IMG/VR virus record: IMGVR_UViG_3300008108_000191 | Location: 32,838 to 96,837 of that record | DNA from: a virus | DNA length: 64,000 nucleotides | Reading direction: 5' to 3' (one strand) | Part shown: positions 1-8,165 of the stretch, piece by piece | How the letters are laid out: each line of letters opens with the position of its first letter | Numbering within the stretch: the stretch's first letter is position 1 | Program-made: the position numbers and the translations under genes | The notes under the pieces: generated by a model | The model's input: the letters and a program-made list of their open reading frames with translations, nothing else | The model's database searches: none | What the model was told of the DNA's origin: nothing

Positions 1-1275
1 TTTATATTTGCAAGCGCCATACTTGTCTTTCTGATTCTTTTTATTACAAGACTTAAGACCAACAAGTCCAAGAAGTGCATCAATACCATTCCGTAGTAGA
101 CCCTCAACACTAAAGTCTTCGAAGAATTGAAGAATCTTAGATATTCCATTAATTGCTGGTAGCAATGCATTATCAATAAGACCAATAATACCATTGATCA
201 TTGCACCGACAGTTTGATCAGCAACACAATCGACAAAGTTTAGGACATTATTAGCAATAGACTTTAAAAGATCTTTTACAAGATTAAATACTTTGTCTAA
301 GATTTGATTAACAATACAAGGGATAAGATCTTGAAGTATTTTTACTGGTTGAAGCATAGCAGTTTGTGCCGCTACTCCAGCAAGGTGTGCTGCTACTGGA
401 TTTAAAGTTGCAGCGAAGACTGTAGCATATACAGAAGCATAGAGAAGATCAAGACCCTTGCTTAGAATTGGTTCAAGTTTCTTAAATAACTTATTAATCA
501 TACCACTGATCATTTTGGTTGCAGCGGTAGTTATTTGTTCTGCCCTAATATCAATCTCTCTATCTACCCAGTCTCTATAATACTCAAGTCCCTCATCAAA
601 CTGTGCCTTTAAGTCTTGGAGAAACTTAACAAATCCTTCAATAGCATTTTTGATCTTGGTAATTGTTCCTTTATTACCTTTAGTATCTTCACCTTCTGTA
701 CCACAAGGTAATCGTATCACCTTTCCATCAGAAGTTCTCTTTGCTGCTGGATTGCTTGGATCTACCTTTTTAGCATCAGAAGGACTAACACCTATTGGTT
801 GTTTTGCAGTTGCAGCATTCTGATCTCCAGACTCACTCTTTGATAGTGAGCCTTTCGCTGGTTCTTTGATATACTTATTGTATCCGGAGAATGGTGCGAA
901 TGGTAGTTTCTCACCATCCTTTACAGCGTCGATTGAATTGGCGAATGCACCCATAATAACTGGATGCTGACCATCTGCTCCATCTAGAAAGAAACCAATT
1001 ACAGTATCACCAGGGTTAAAACGAATACTCTTGAATGTATTTGCCGAACCAGTTCCATGACCTGGTGGTAGCATCACATGTGCCCATGGTAAGTCCTCAT
1101 TACTTAGTTCCGCTTCACTATAAGGATGATATCCCATAATGCGGACTTTATATCTAATGCCCCAACCTGGACCAGTTGCTTGTTGGTCCCATGATTCAAT
1201 AGGTGGAATCTGCCCTATCCACCAAACAAATCCATCTCTGCCTACAAAATTAGTTTTAAGTGAAAGATCTTCCAT
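1..1275 (-). CDS. gp5: Baseplate hub OB-fold protein, gp5-like (3' end outside window)
   Basis: The frame opens at ATG 1275 and stays open to base 1, giving at least 425 residues, so the C-terminus lies outside the window. Residues about 10-115 look like the T4 gp5 N-terminal OB domain: a GRDGFVWWIGQI start, a basic strand with 'KVRIMGYHP', then 'LPWAHVMLPPGHGTG' and 'GDTVIGFFLDG'. T4 gp5 continues into a lysozyme domain. Here a low-complexity linker (about 125-185) and then long amphipathic, hydrophobic helices follow, with no lysozyme motif in the visible part. The gene follows the gp27-like hub gene by 9 nt. By family it should form the central spike/hub; the missing lysozyme is probably replaced by the SleB-like domain two genes upstream. 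Confidence 0.75.
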   Translation of the reverse strand, partial: MEDLSLKTNFVGRDGFVWWIGQIPPIESWDQQATGPGWGIRYKVRIMGYHPYSEAELSNEDLPWAHVMLPPGHGTGSANTFKSIRFNPGDTVIGFFLDGADGQHPVIMGAFANSIDAVKDGEKLPFAPFSGYNKYIKEPAKGSLSKSESGDQNAATAKQPIGVSPSDAKKVDPSNPAAKRTSDGKVIRLPCGTEGEDTKGNKGTITKIKNAIEGFVKFLQDLKAQFDEGLEYYRDWVDREIDIRAEQITTAATKMISGMINKLFKKLEPILSKGLDLLYASVYATVFAATLNPVAAHLAGVAAQTAMLQPVKILQDLIPCIVNQILDKVFNLVKDLLKSIANNVLNFVDCVADQTVGAMINGIIGLIDNALLPAINGISKILQFFEDFSVEGLLRNGIDALLGLVGLKSCNKKNQKDKYGACKYK

Positions 1276-1284
1276 TTGTTACTT

Positions 1285-2574
1285 TTAAATATCCCTGAAT
1301 GTATCTCTAAGTAGCTTCATTGATGTTAGAGATTGTGTACCATCAAAATAATGACAGAGTTCTTTTATCATATATAGACCACTATTCTCAGGGTCAAAAT
1401 CATTACTGTTTGCTGAAATTTTAAGGAAATTGCATCGTATAACATCACCAGATCTTAAATTATTATTTAATGGAACAGTCATATTGAGTGTTTGCATGAA
1501 CAAATAATTGTATCTAAAGAAAGCGTCTCTTTGATATAACTTAGCATCATTACCAGGTTGTTTGCTCACATCTTTCTCCAACACACCAACATCGAGAACT
1601 GATGAGATAATTCTACTTGGAACAGTGTCAAAAGAGAAGTTACCAGAACCAAAAATTTTAGGAATATCTGGATCGTCACCAAGGAATGTTGCGTTCTTAG
1701 CAAAATCAGTTATTGTTCTCTTTCCTTCTTGCTGAAGACTAAACTTACTTTGATATGGATCATATTCAGTAAAGAATGATGCATACGTTCCTAGTCTAAG
1801 TTTTTCTAATAAGTCATTATTTCTATTAACAGAATAACTCAATATCCTTTGATCAGTTGACTTCTCAATATCTTGGTCCTCTTGATGATAATATTCTGCT
1901 TTTGGACTTGCTTTTCCATCAATAATAAGTTTGTCGATAGATCTGAAGTTGTATCCATCTATAGTTTCATAGAAAAAGTATCCAGGAACATTGGTATCTG
2001 GAATAGACTTTGATGCTAACCAAGTCAGAACATCGAAAGGTCTTCTCAAGTTTCCAATAAAACTATATTGATTACTAACGACATCAGATTTCAATGTTTT
2101 TTGAGATTGTAAACCTTCCTTTATAATGTTTTCTATATGATCAGTTATTTGAGCTCTTGGAAATTTTTTGTATAGTCTTGAAGTTTCATTAGTAATTGCT
2201 TCTCTTGATACTAACTTTAATGTAAATGTTTCTCTTTGACCTTCTCTGATAACATTTGTAATTTTAGAGACGTACAATGGTTCATCAACAAGATCAATAC
2301 CAGATTTATTTTTATCACTGTTACCAGCAATTTTTATGAATACTCTTTCGCCACCTCTTAACGGAAGACCACTGTAGATTGACTGCAATGAACCATCTTT
2401 TCCAGGAATTGTTCCTCCCGTATTAGATACGGTAATCTCTGCTGTGATAGTTGGTGAAAAAACATCTTCATAATATTTGATAGCAACTACACCGAGTCTC
2501 ATATCAATGGTTCTTGTACCATCACCAGACTCTATGGTAATTTGTTCGAATATTGATGCGTCTCTTGCTGCCAT
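1285..2574 (-). CDS. gp27: Baseplate hub protein, gp27-like
   Basis: This 429-residue protein abuts the gp5-like gene, the position expected for the T4 gp27 partner (391 aa in T4). The C-terminal stretch (about 365-425) 'RSGDVIRCNF' followed by 'SGLYMIKELCHYF' resembles the gp27 region that builds a tube-like domain and ends in a beta strand over the hub. The N-terminus has the 'DMRLGVVAIKYYEDVFSPT' pattern common in hub proteins of contractile tails. No signal peptide or membrane segment is visible. The assignment rests on order, length and fold-like pattern, not on strong sequence identity, so other hub subunits remain possible. Confidence 0.62.
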   Translation of the reverse strand: MAARDASIFEQITIESGDGTRTIDMRLGVVAIKYYEDVFSPTITAEITVSNTGGTIPGKDGSLQSIYSGLPLRGGERVFIKIAGNSDKNKSGIDLVDEPLYVSKITNVIREGQRETFTLKLVSREAITNETSRLYKKFPRAQITDHIENIIKEGLQSQKTLKSDVVSNQYSFIGNLRRPFDVLTWLASKSIPDTNVPGYFFYETIDGYNFRSIDKLIIDGKASPKAEYYHQEDQDIEKSTDQRILSYSVNRNNDLLEKLRLGTYASFFTEYDPYQSKFSLQQEGKRTITDFAKNATFLGDDPDIPKIFGSGNFSFDTVPSRIISSVLDVGVLEKDVSKQPGNDAKLYQRDAFFRYNYLFMQTLNMTVPLNNNLRSGDVIRCNFLKISANSNDFDPENSGLYMIKELCHYFDGTQSLTSMKLLRDTFRDI

Positions 2575-4128
2575 TTATACTACACTAGAAAGGAACTTAT
2601 TTTTTATATTATTACTATTTACCCCAGCAACTATAATAACAGAACCACTATTTGTTTCTCCACCAACATATTCTGTTTGCTTTACAGTATTATTTAAAAT
2701 TAAAGTATTTGTTCTTGGTTGTGGTTTTGCATTTTGCAAAGCCATAGCAAGTTGAGATGAATAGTCTTTTTTAGATGAACCTACCCATTCACCAATTTTT
2801 GGAGACTTAGGATCTCCAGGAATTCCGGGAGCACCCTCTTTACTCGCATCAGGCATAGCAGTATTTCGTTTTGGGGGGCTTTTTGGTGGTGGTGCTTGTG
2901 GTTGTGGTTTTGGTAGGTTAAGTGATGCTGGACCACTAAGCATCGGATCTTTGGATGGATCCACAAGGAACTGGTTATCTTGGTTTGTACCACGCCAGAC
3001 GGAACCAGGAATTATTCCATTAGCATCTGCCCGAATATTATTTCGTGGATCGCTATCACTATTAACTGCCCTAACTGTTGCTGGACTACCTCTAAACTCT
3101 AGAGCACCGCCAACAAATTTTGCTGCACTTGCTTGTCTTTTTGGATCGGATAGAAGACTAATAACTTTTAATAGAGTTGCCTGACTTTGACCAGACCATG
3201 CAGATGCTTGCCCTAAAGTACGTATTGATTTAAATGCTCCACTACCTCTAGTGTACACACCTTGAAACTGTCCGGGAGCACCAAGAACATCAGTATAGTT
3301 AGTACCATATCCAGGGTGTGCAACTCTATTAGCAACCACCTGCAGCATGTCGGCGTATCCCTGGTCACTACTACCTTCTGTGGTGAGTGCCGCAGCGATA
3401 CGATACATTTCAGCAGACTTTGGATCTGGAAGTTGTGCTGAACCTCCTCCAGGATCTACTCCACCACCTCCACCATCATCACTACCTCTATCAAATTCAT
3501 AATCCTCAATTCCAAGTAATTTCTTAACATCCTGCTTAAGTAAAAGTATTACAGAATTTATTGAATTATCCATTTGGACGAAGGAATCCTTCATTTGATT
3601 CATTCCTTTGTCTACTGCTACTCTTACAGCATTAAAATCAAATCTAACAAGACCAGAAGAAATTTCACCAACCATATCACCAAATCCTATCAAAAAGTTT
3701 TGAAGACCCTCTCTAAAATTATTGAGATATTGGAAATATGTCTTCATCCTCTCAATGAGAGCTTGAGCCATTTTAATGATATTTGGGAGATTGGTCAAAG
3801 CCCATCCAACTAGTAATGTTCCAAGAAAATCAAGTATTCTACCCAAGAAACCTCTTGTGCTATTTGCTACAGCACTAGTAGATCTTGATATTGCACCCTG
3901 AATTGATGATGCCTCTACAATATCCTCTCTTTCTTTTCTTCTTGTCGCTTCTCTTCTCTGATTAAATGCTTTTATACTCGCTGAAAAAGATTTTCTCTTA
4001 TTTGTTGTAGACTGTATAATTGTTGTTCTAACAGTTGCAGCAGATTCTCTTGTCCTAAGAAGACTTTTGTTAAGTCCAGATAAAGACTTATTAATGCTAG
4101 TTACATTTATGGAAGAACGATACGCCAT
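2575..4128 (-). CDS. Hub/tail protein with SleB-like cell-wall hydrolase domain
   Basis: The 517-residue protein has three parts. Residues 1-80 are basic, coiled-coil-like helix. About 90-215 hold hydrophobic and amphipathic helices beginning 'FLGRILDFLGTLLVGWALTN'. After a Gly-rich linker, about 240-370 form a SleB/cell-wall-hydrolase-type domain with 'RIAAALTTEGSS', 'MLQVVANRV', 'GQFQGVYTRG' and 'FRGSPATVRA'; the Glu in TTEG (near residue 252) is where SleB enzymes keep their catalytic Glu. A Pro/Lys-rich tail follows. It sits between hub genes and shares helical architecture with the next protein upstream. Inference: a virion-borne muralytic hub component that compensates for the lysozyme missing in gp5. 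Confidence 0.75.
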   Translation of the reverse strand: MAYRSSINVTSINKSLSGLNKSLLRTRESAATVRTTIIQSTTNKRKSFSASIKAFNQRREATRRKEREDIVEASSIQGAISRSTSAVANSTRGFLGRILDFLGTLLVGWALTNLPNIIKMAQALIERMKTYFQYLNNFREGLQNFLIGFGDMVGEISSGLVRFDFNAVRVAVDKGMNQMKDSFVQMDNSINSVILLLKQDVKKLLGIEDYEFDRGSDDGGGGGVDPGGGSAQLPDPKSAEMYRIAAALTTEGSSDQGYADMLQVVANRVAHPGYGTNYTDVLGAPGQFQGVYTRGSGAFKSIRTLGQASAWSGQSQATLLKVISLLSDPKRQASAAKFVGGALEFRGSPATVRAVNSDSDPRNNIRADANGIIPGSVWRGTNQDNQFLVDPSKDPMLSGPASLNLPKPQPQAPPPKSPPKRNTAMPDASKEGAPGIPGDPKSPKIGEWVGSSKKDYSSQLAMALQNAKPQPRTNTLILNNTVKQTEYVGGETNSGSVIIVAGVNSNNIKNKFLSSVV

Positions 4129-4133
4129 TTAAC

Positions 4134-5546
4134 TTATGCCCATCCAGTATTAAAGTAACGATACGAAGTATACTTGTGAAAATTATCTGGATCTGAAGTA
4201 GCAATGCTAGGCAGATAGTTAGCAGAACCTAGATCTTGTGTTGGTACATTTCTTGCACTAGCAGTAGATTCATTATTAATTACTGTTACATTACCTCCAG
4301 AGTCTGAACTTTTTAATGACTGGAGATTATCATTAGATTTTTTTGGTGGTGCATTTATTTCTGGAGATGGTGTTTTAAATAATGGTCCTTGTCCAGTAAA
4401 CGCATCTAGTAAATTAATCTCTGTATTCAAGAATGGATTATCTTTACCAATATCGCTTCCCTTATAAAATTCCTTACCAAGACCAATCAATGCTGGAATA
4501 GCAAATGTTCCAGCTATTGTTAACGGTATTGTGAATTTTGGACCTAGAACATAGTTTAATGCTGATAGAGCACCGCCAGCAGCAAAACCTGTACCAGAAC
4601 CAGCGATCATTTCACCAACAGATGATCCAAAAAGCGTATCGTATATTGCAGACGCACCTGCAGCGAATAAACCACCTTTAAGTACTGATGAACCAAAAGG
4701 ACTTCCTTTAGAACCAGATGAAGCAGGTGGAGCTCCACTAGATCCTGCTTTACCTCCAGGTGAAGTTTTTGCTGGTGGTGCTGATGGTTTTGGTTTTGTT
4801 GGAGTTGGTTTTGTTTTTGGTTTTAAACCTATTCCTGCCGCTATACCTGCAGCAGCAGTTTTAACTAAATTGAGTAGTGCAGCAACAGGTCTAATTAATA
4901 AGTTTCTAAAAATAGAACTACCCAACTTAGAAGTAAGTCTGGTAAGATAACCAAGTATAGTTCTAAATCCACCACTAAACAATAAGAAAATACCAGTTAC
5001 AACACCAATATTCTTCAAGAACTTTTGCTTAAGTTCTTCTAGTCTTTCTTTATCACCAGATATCAAGGCACTAATAGTTGATAGCGCCATATTTCCTAGG
5101 AAACCACCTAGGAGAATCATAAAGAAGCTTGATAATCTACCTAGAGTAAATCTTGCTTTATCGCCAACTTTTTTAATCGGAGTCAAAAGAGCAGACTGCA
5201 TTTTGCGTTCAACGACGCTTTCTTTACCTTCTCTGATTTTCTGCTCTGCTAAGATTTCTTCCTGTCTTATCTTCTGAGATTCTCTTGCCTGATCTAATGC
5301 AGAATCTTCTCTTACTCTTTCAGCAATACCATTCAGAGAAGCACTTAGAGCACTAACTTGATTACTAAGATTTATAAGGGAAGAATTAATATTATCAAAA
5401 GCAAGTCTATTCTGCTGCAGCGCAAGCGTAGTTCCATAATCTTCCCTTGGCTGTTGGTCTTGGGGACGATTCAGAAACGAAAAAGAGGATACTCTAGTTC
5501 TTCTTACTCTTAAACCAGTTGTGATTGGCGATGAAAACTCAGCCAT
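4134..5546 (-). CDS. Hub/tape-measure-like structural protein
   Basis: I do not recognise a named family for this 470-residue protein. Residues about 30-130 are strongly coiled-coil (Gln/Glu/Arg/Ala-rich). About 130-245 contain several hydrophobic stretches ('FFMILLGGFLGNMALSTIS', 'GVVTGIFLLFSGG'), then a Pro/Lys/Ser linker, then another Gly/Ala-rich hydrophobic region (about 290-370). The segment around 'FTLGRLSSFFMILLGGFLG' resembles the helix region of the next gene, suggesting the two arose by duplication. It directly follows gp26 and the 60-residue frame, the place where lambda-type operons carry the tape measure after the tail chaperones. Tape-measure or gp29-like hub is therefore a position-based inference. 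Confidence 0.7.
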   Translation of the reverse strand: MAEFSSPITTGLRVRRTRVSSFSFLNRPQDQQPREDYGTTLALQQNRLAFDNINSSLINLSNQVSALSASLNGIAERVREDSALDQARESQKIRQEEILAEQKIREGKESVVERKMQSALLTPIKKVGDKARFTLGRLSSFFMILLGGFLGNMALSTISALISGDKERLEELKQKFLKNIGVVTGIFLLFSGGFRTILGYLTRLTSKLGSSIFRNLLIRPVAALLNLVKTAAAGIAAGIGLKPKTKPTPTKPKPSAPPAKTSPGGKAGSSGAPPASSGSKGSPFGSSVLKGGLFAAGASAIYDTLFGSSVGEMIAGSGTGFAAGGALSALNYVLGPKFTIPLTIAGTFAIPALIGLGKEFYKGSDIGKDNPFLNTEINLLDAFTGQGPLFKTPSPEINAPPKKSNDNLQSLKSSDSGGNVTVINNESTASARNVPTQDLGSANYLPSIATSDPDNFHKYTSYRYFNTGWA

Positions 5547-5721
5547 TTAGTTCAGATTGCTGTTGTTTTAAATTTTCTTCCTCAATATATTGTTTTAGGA
5601 AAGTGAGATAAACTTCTCTTTCCCAAGGTATCATATTCTCTAGTTCAGTCAATGAGTATTTATGATGCTGCATCAAGGCAAAATTTATCTTGTAGTATGA
5701 CTCAAGATCTTCATGAGCCAT
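5539..5721 (-). CDS. 60-residue frame after gp26, probable frameshift-expressed chaperone extension
   Basis: The frame reads MAHEDLESYYKIN and ends shortly after 'WEREVYLTFLKQYIEEE', a short helical acidic/aromatic protein like the second half of tail-assembly-chaperone pairs. Its ATG lies 3 nt after the gp26 stop and has no convincing Shine-Dalgarno sequence. Its reading frame is exactly -1 relative to gp26 and stays open back through the slippery heptamer at 5736-5730. Expression as a fusion to gp26 (about 300 residues in total) is therefore at least as likely as independent initiation. It overlaps the next gene's start by 8 nt. Confidence 0.7.
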   Translation of the reverse strand: MAHEDLESYYKINFALMQHHKYSLTELENMIPWEREVYLTFLKQYIEEENLKQQQSELNG

Positions 5722-5723
5722 AC

Positions 5724-6440
5724 TTACCCGAAAAAAGCATTTAATCCCTCCAGAACAATTTCATTTTCAACCTTTGTATTTGGATTCATCACCGTAACAG
5801 TATGAGACAATTTTGGCATTGTCTCAAAGAATGTTTCAATCTCTTTGAATTGTTTTGAACTCAACTGCTCAAGAAATTCTCTAAGTTCTTTCTTAGAACA
5901 GTCCGATGCTGACCAAGACTCTTCCTCAGAATAGACTTGCTCAATGCAGGAAGAGATTAGATCAAAAGTATTATCTAAGTTTAGCTCTTCGGTGCTGAAA
6001 TTATTTTTCACAAATTCTTCCATAGATGGATACTTCATCCTCAGAATAAGATCATTATCAAGTTTGATATCTCTATTATGGTTCTTTCCAGTCTCAACTT
6101 TGATATCATCTAAGTTGATTGTTACGGGAACTTGGGTAGTTCCATCATCTGGACATGTTACAATAACTTCCACTTCTTCGCCAACAGATTTACCTCTGAT
6201 GTTCAAAAAGATATATTCAATATCAAATGTAGACAGTTGTTCGATTTTAATTCCTCTGCTTAGGATACAGTTAGAAATAACTTCCTTAACAGCATTTGTG
6301 ATTTGCTTATCATCTTCGCTTTCCATTGCGATGATAAGAATCTTTTCTTCTCTTACAAGAAAAGGGCGATATCTAATTTTCTTTCCATTAGAAGGAAGTT
6401 CCAACTCATAGGTTGGTGTAGATATTTTTGGTAAAGGCAT
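5724..6440 (-). CDS. gp26: Baseplate hub assembly protein gp26 (tail chaperone-like)
   Basis: The 238-residue protein has the layout of the T4 gp26/gp51 baseplate-chaperone family: an N-terminal 'PTYELELPSNGKKIRYRPFLVREEKILIIAMES', given here only as family context, then 'VEVIVTCPDDG', then an acidic helical C-terminus. In T4, gp26 is needed for hub assembly and has been compared with tail-tape chaperones. A late promoter box (6474-6467) lies 27 nt upstream inside the end of the preceding gene. The last codons (GCT TTT TTC GGG TAA) contain a perfect -1 slippery heptamer, so two products are predicted: 238 residues, and a fusion of about 300. Confidence 0.78.
   Translation of the reverse strand: MPLPKISTPTYELELPSNGKKIRYRPFLVREEKILIIAMESEDDKQITNAVKEVISNCILSRGIKIEQLSTFDIEYIFLNIRGKSVGEEVEVIVTCPDDGTTQVPVTINLDDIKVETGKNHNRDIKLDNDLILRMKYPSMEEFVKNNFSTEELNLDNTFDLISSCIEQVYSEEESWSASDCSKKELREFLEQLSSKQFKEIETFFETMPKLSHTVTVMNPNTKVENEIVLEGLNAFFG
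5730..5751 (-). promoter_or_regulatory. Predicted programmed -1 frameshift site (gp26 to downstream frame)
   Basis: Read on the minus strand, GGAGGG (5751-5746) is followed after 9 nt by T-TTT-TTC (5736-5730), in register with the gp26 codons GCT TTT TTC. After a -1 slip, translation continues CGG GTA AGT ATG into the 60-residue frame without a stop. The heptamer type is canonical, and an SD-like stimulator about 10 nt upstream is known from dnaX. Frameshifted tail chaperones are well known in lambda-like phages (G/GT). Confidence 0.65.
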
Positions 6441-6466
6441 AACAACCCAAAAAGTTCAGTTAAAAA

Positions 6467-6474
6467 TATTTATC
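6467..6474 (-). promoter_or_regulatory. Late promoter box GATAAATA for gp26 operon
   Basis: GATAAATA on the minus strand, 27 nt before the gp26 ATG and overlapping the 3' end of the upstream gene. It matches the T4 late consensus TATAAATA at 7 of 8 bases and is identical to the boxes before psbA, psbD and a fibre gene here. Confidence 0.6.
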
Positions 6475-7270
6475 TAGGTCCATAGGGGCTATTGTAGACT
6501 TGTCCCTTGTTAAGTGCTTCAGCATAAGTCATACCTTCAGGAATAAATCTAACTCCACCAGCCTGAGCAGCACCAGCAGAAACTGGAACATATCTCTGTC
6601 CTTCATTACCAGTTGATTGATTTGAATTATCATTTTTCTTATTATCATCAGTTCCTCTGTGAATAGAGTAACTATCACTTCTACCACAAATATATCTGTC
6701 GTAACTAAAGCGTACTGATGCTTTTAATATCTCCGATGCATCATATTTCACTACTGTTGATGAAAGATCTCTTGGAAAAAGACCCCAGAAAGTATATTCT
6801 ATATCTTCTTTATAATCTCTATCAAACTTAATAATTTTTGTTTGGTTTGATTTATAATCTTCTGGATATTCCATCCTAAAATAATAATCATCAGATGCTT
6901 TTCTATGTGCGGATCCATTAGAAATGAAGTCCATCCAATGTTCTAAGAACTTCAGAGTTTTATACTCATTATCAACATAAAACTCAAGACCTATCTCAGT
7001 AAACAATCTTGTGTGAGCCATATTTTCAACGACTCCCATAAAGTTTCCCTTAATATTCGCAGTAGCAAGAGCACTTCCAGGTAACGAAGCAGAATAGCAC
7101 AGAAGTCCTGATGTCTCAGTAATAAACCTATAACCAACTCCACGGACATTCAAATGTTGTCTTAAAGGTAATGGTAGACCACCAAAAACAACCTGATAAT
7201 GTGAAGTTTGCGCTAGATTTGTTAGTGCTGGTTTAAAATCCGATATCCTTCTTGGTCTAGGTGCTGCCAC
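6470..7270 (-). CDS. gp54: Tail-tube-like baseplate protein, gp54-like
   Basis: The 266-residue protein starts with GTG (7270). The motif 'LLCYSASLPGSALATANIKG', followed by 'LEFYVDNEYKTLKFLEHWM', is characteristic of tail-tube-fold proteins of T4-like phages (gp19/gp54/gp48 family): 'lyfsAklPGs' then a strand and an aromatic helix. The C-terminal 60 residues are polar and probably flexible. It is divergently transcribed from gp4 across only 41 bp. By fold and by its place at the head of the hub operon it is best read as the gp54 tube initiator; a tube protein of another rank is possible. Confidence 0.55.
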   Translation of the reverse strand: MAAPRPRRISDFKPALTNLAQTSHYQVVFGGLPLPLRQHLNVRGVGYRFITETSGLLCYSASLPGSALATANIKGNFMGVVENMAHTRLFTEIGLEFYVDNEYKTLKFLEHWMDFISNGSAHRKASDDYYFRMEYPEDYKSNQTKIIKFDRDYKEDIEYTFWGLFPRDLSSTVVKYDASEILKASVRFSYDRYICGRSDSYSIHRGTDDNKKNDNSNQSTGNEGQRYVPVSAGAAQAGGVRFIPEGMTYAEALNKGQVYNSPYGPR

Positions 7271-7311
7271 TCTAAATACCTTATACGAGTCTTACATTAT
7301 TAGTTATTTAG

Positions 7312-7749
7312 ATGGCATATAAGGGAAAGTATCAACCTTCTAACCCAAAAAAATACAAAGGTGACCCATCAAATATAATCTATAGATCATTATGGGAAAG
7401 AAAGTTTTGTCGTTACTGTGATAATAACCCAAATATATTAGAATGGGGTAGTGAAGAAATGTATGTGTGGTATAAGTCTCCAGTAGACAATAAACCACAT
7501 AGATATTTTCCAGACTTTTACATTAAAGTAAAAGAATCAACTGGAAACATTAAAAAGTATATTATTGAGATTAAACCTCTACGTCAAACTGCACCTCCAC
7601 CAAAACCAAAGAGACAAACTCAAGGTTACTTGCGTGAGGCATACGAGTATGCTAAAAACCAGGCAAAGTGGGAAGCAGCAAAAGAATGGTGTCTTGATAG
7701 GGGTTATGAGTTCAGAGTCTTTACTGAGAAAGAATTAGGTATCAAGTAA
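7312..7749 (+). CDS. gp4: Head completion protein gp4 (PD-(D/E)XK-like fold)
   Basis: This 145-residue protein matches the T4 gp4 (gp50/65) head-completion family of cyanophages: 'YRSLWERKFCRYCD' then 'HRYFPDFYIKVKE' and 'KYIIEIKPLRQT'. The order E...D(x)n...ExK (E30-type, 'PDFYI', 'IEIKP') is that of a PD-(D/E)XK/TnsA-like nuclease fold. In T4, gp4 is needed to make filled heads competent for tail joining. It begins the only plus-strand structural block and overlaps the next gene by 1 nt (TAATG). Confidence 0.85.
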   Translation: MAYKGKYQPSNPKKYKGDPSNIIYRSLWERKFCRYCDNNPNILEWGSEEMYVWYKSPVDNKPHRYFPDFYIKVKESTGNIKKYIIEIKPLRQTAPPPKPKRQTQGYLREAYEYAKNQAKWEAAKEWCLDRGYEFRVFTEKELGIK

Positions 7750-8156
7750 TGCCTAGAAAGACAGTCAAGCAACAAACAACAAAAAGACCCACAGATACGG
7801 ATACAAATGTAAACCGAGTCCGTGGGATAAGTGATAGTATTATTGGTATCAAAGACCCTGATGATATTATGGTAGAACTCTTAGCAGTTCTAAATGAAGG
7901 ACCTAAGATACCTGAAGCAGGTAAGATTTATATCTTTGTTTACAGCGCCAAGACAGCATCACTGAACTATGATCAAAACCCTTTTGTTGCTGTTACTGAT
8001 GTATTCCAGTGGGGTTTTCGTGGTCTGAACTTCCATTGGGGTGAGACCAGACAATATACTTGGAATGAAGTTGCTGGTGGGTTGTATGAAGTCTATCCAT
8101 CGGAAGTGAAAGATTTGCAGATGATACCTTTTGCTAATTTTCGACTAAATACTTAA
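7749..8156 (+). CDS. Conserved virion-associated protein of unknown function
   Basis: The 135-residue protein has a basic N-terminus, then a compact domain with 'KIYIFVYSAKTASLNYDQ', 'VFQWGFRGLNFHWGE' and 'QYTWNEVAGGLYEV'. I do not recognise a named family. Its place between gp4 and gp48, with a 1-nt overlap to gp4 and 9 nt to gp48, makes a structural or assembly role likely. Confidence 0.8.
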   Translation: MPRKTVKQQTTKRPTDTDTNVNRVRGISDSIIGIKDPDDIMVELLAVLNEGPKIPEAGKIYIFVYSAKTASLNYDQNPFVAVTDVFQWGFRGLNFHWGETRQYTWNEVAGGLYEVYPSEVKDLQMIPFANFRLNT

Positions 8157-8165
8157 AAAACATAA

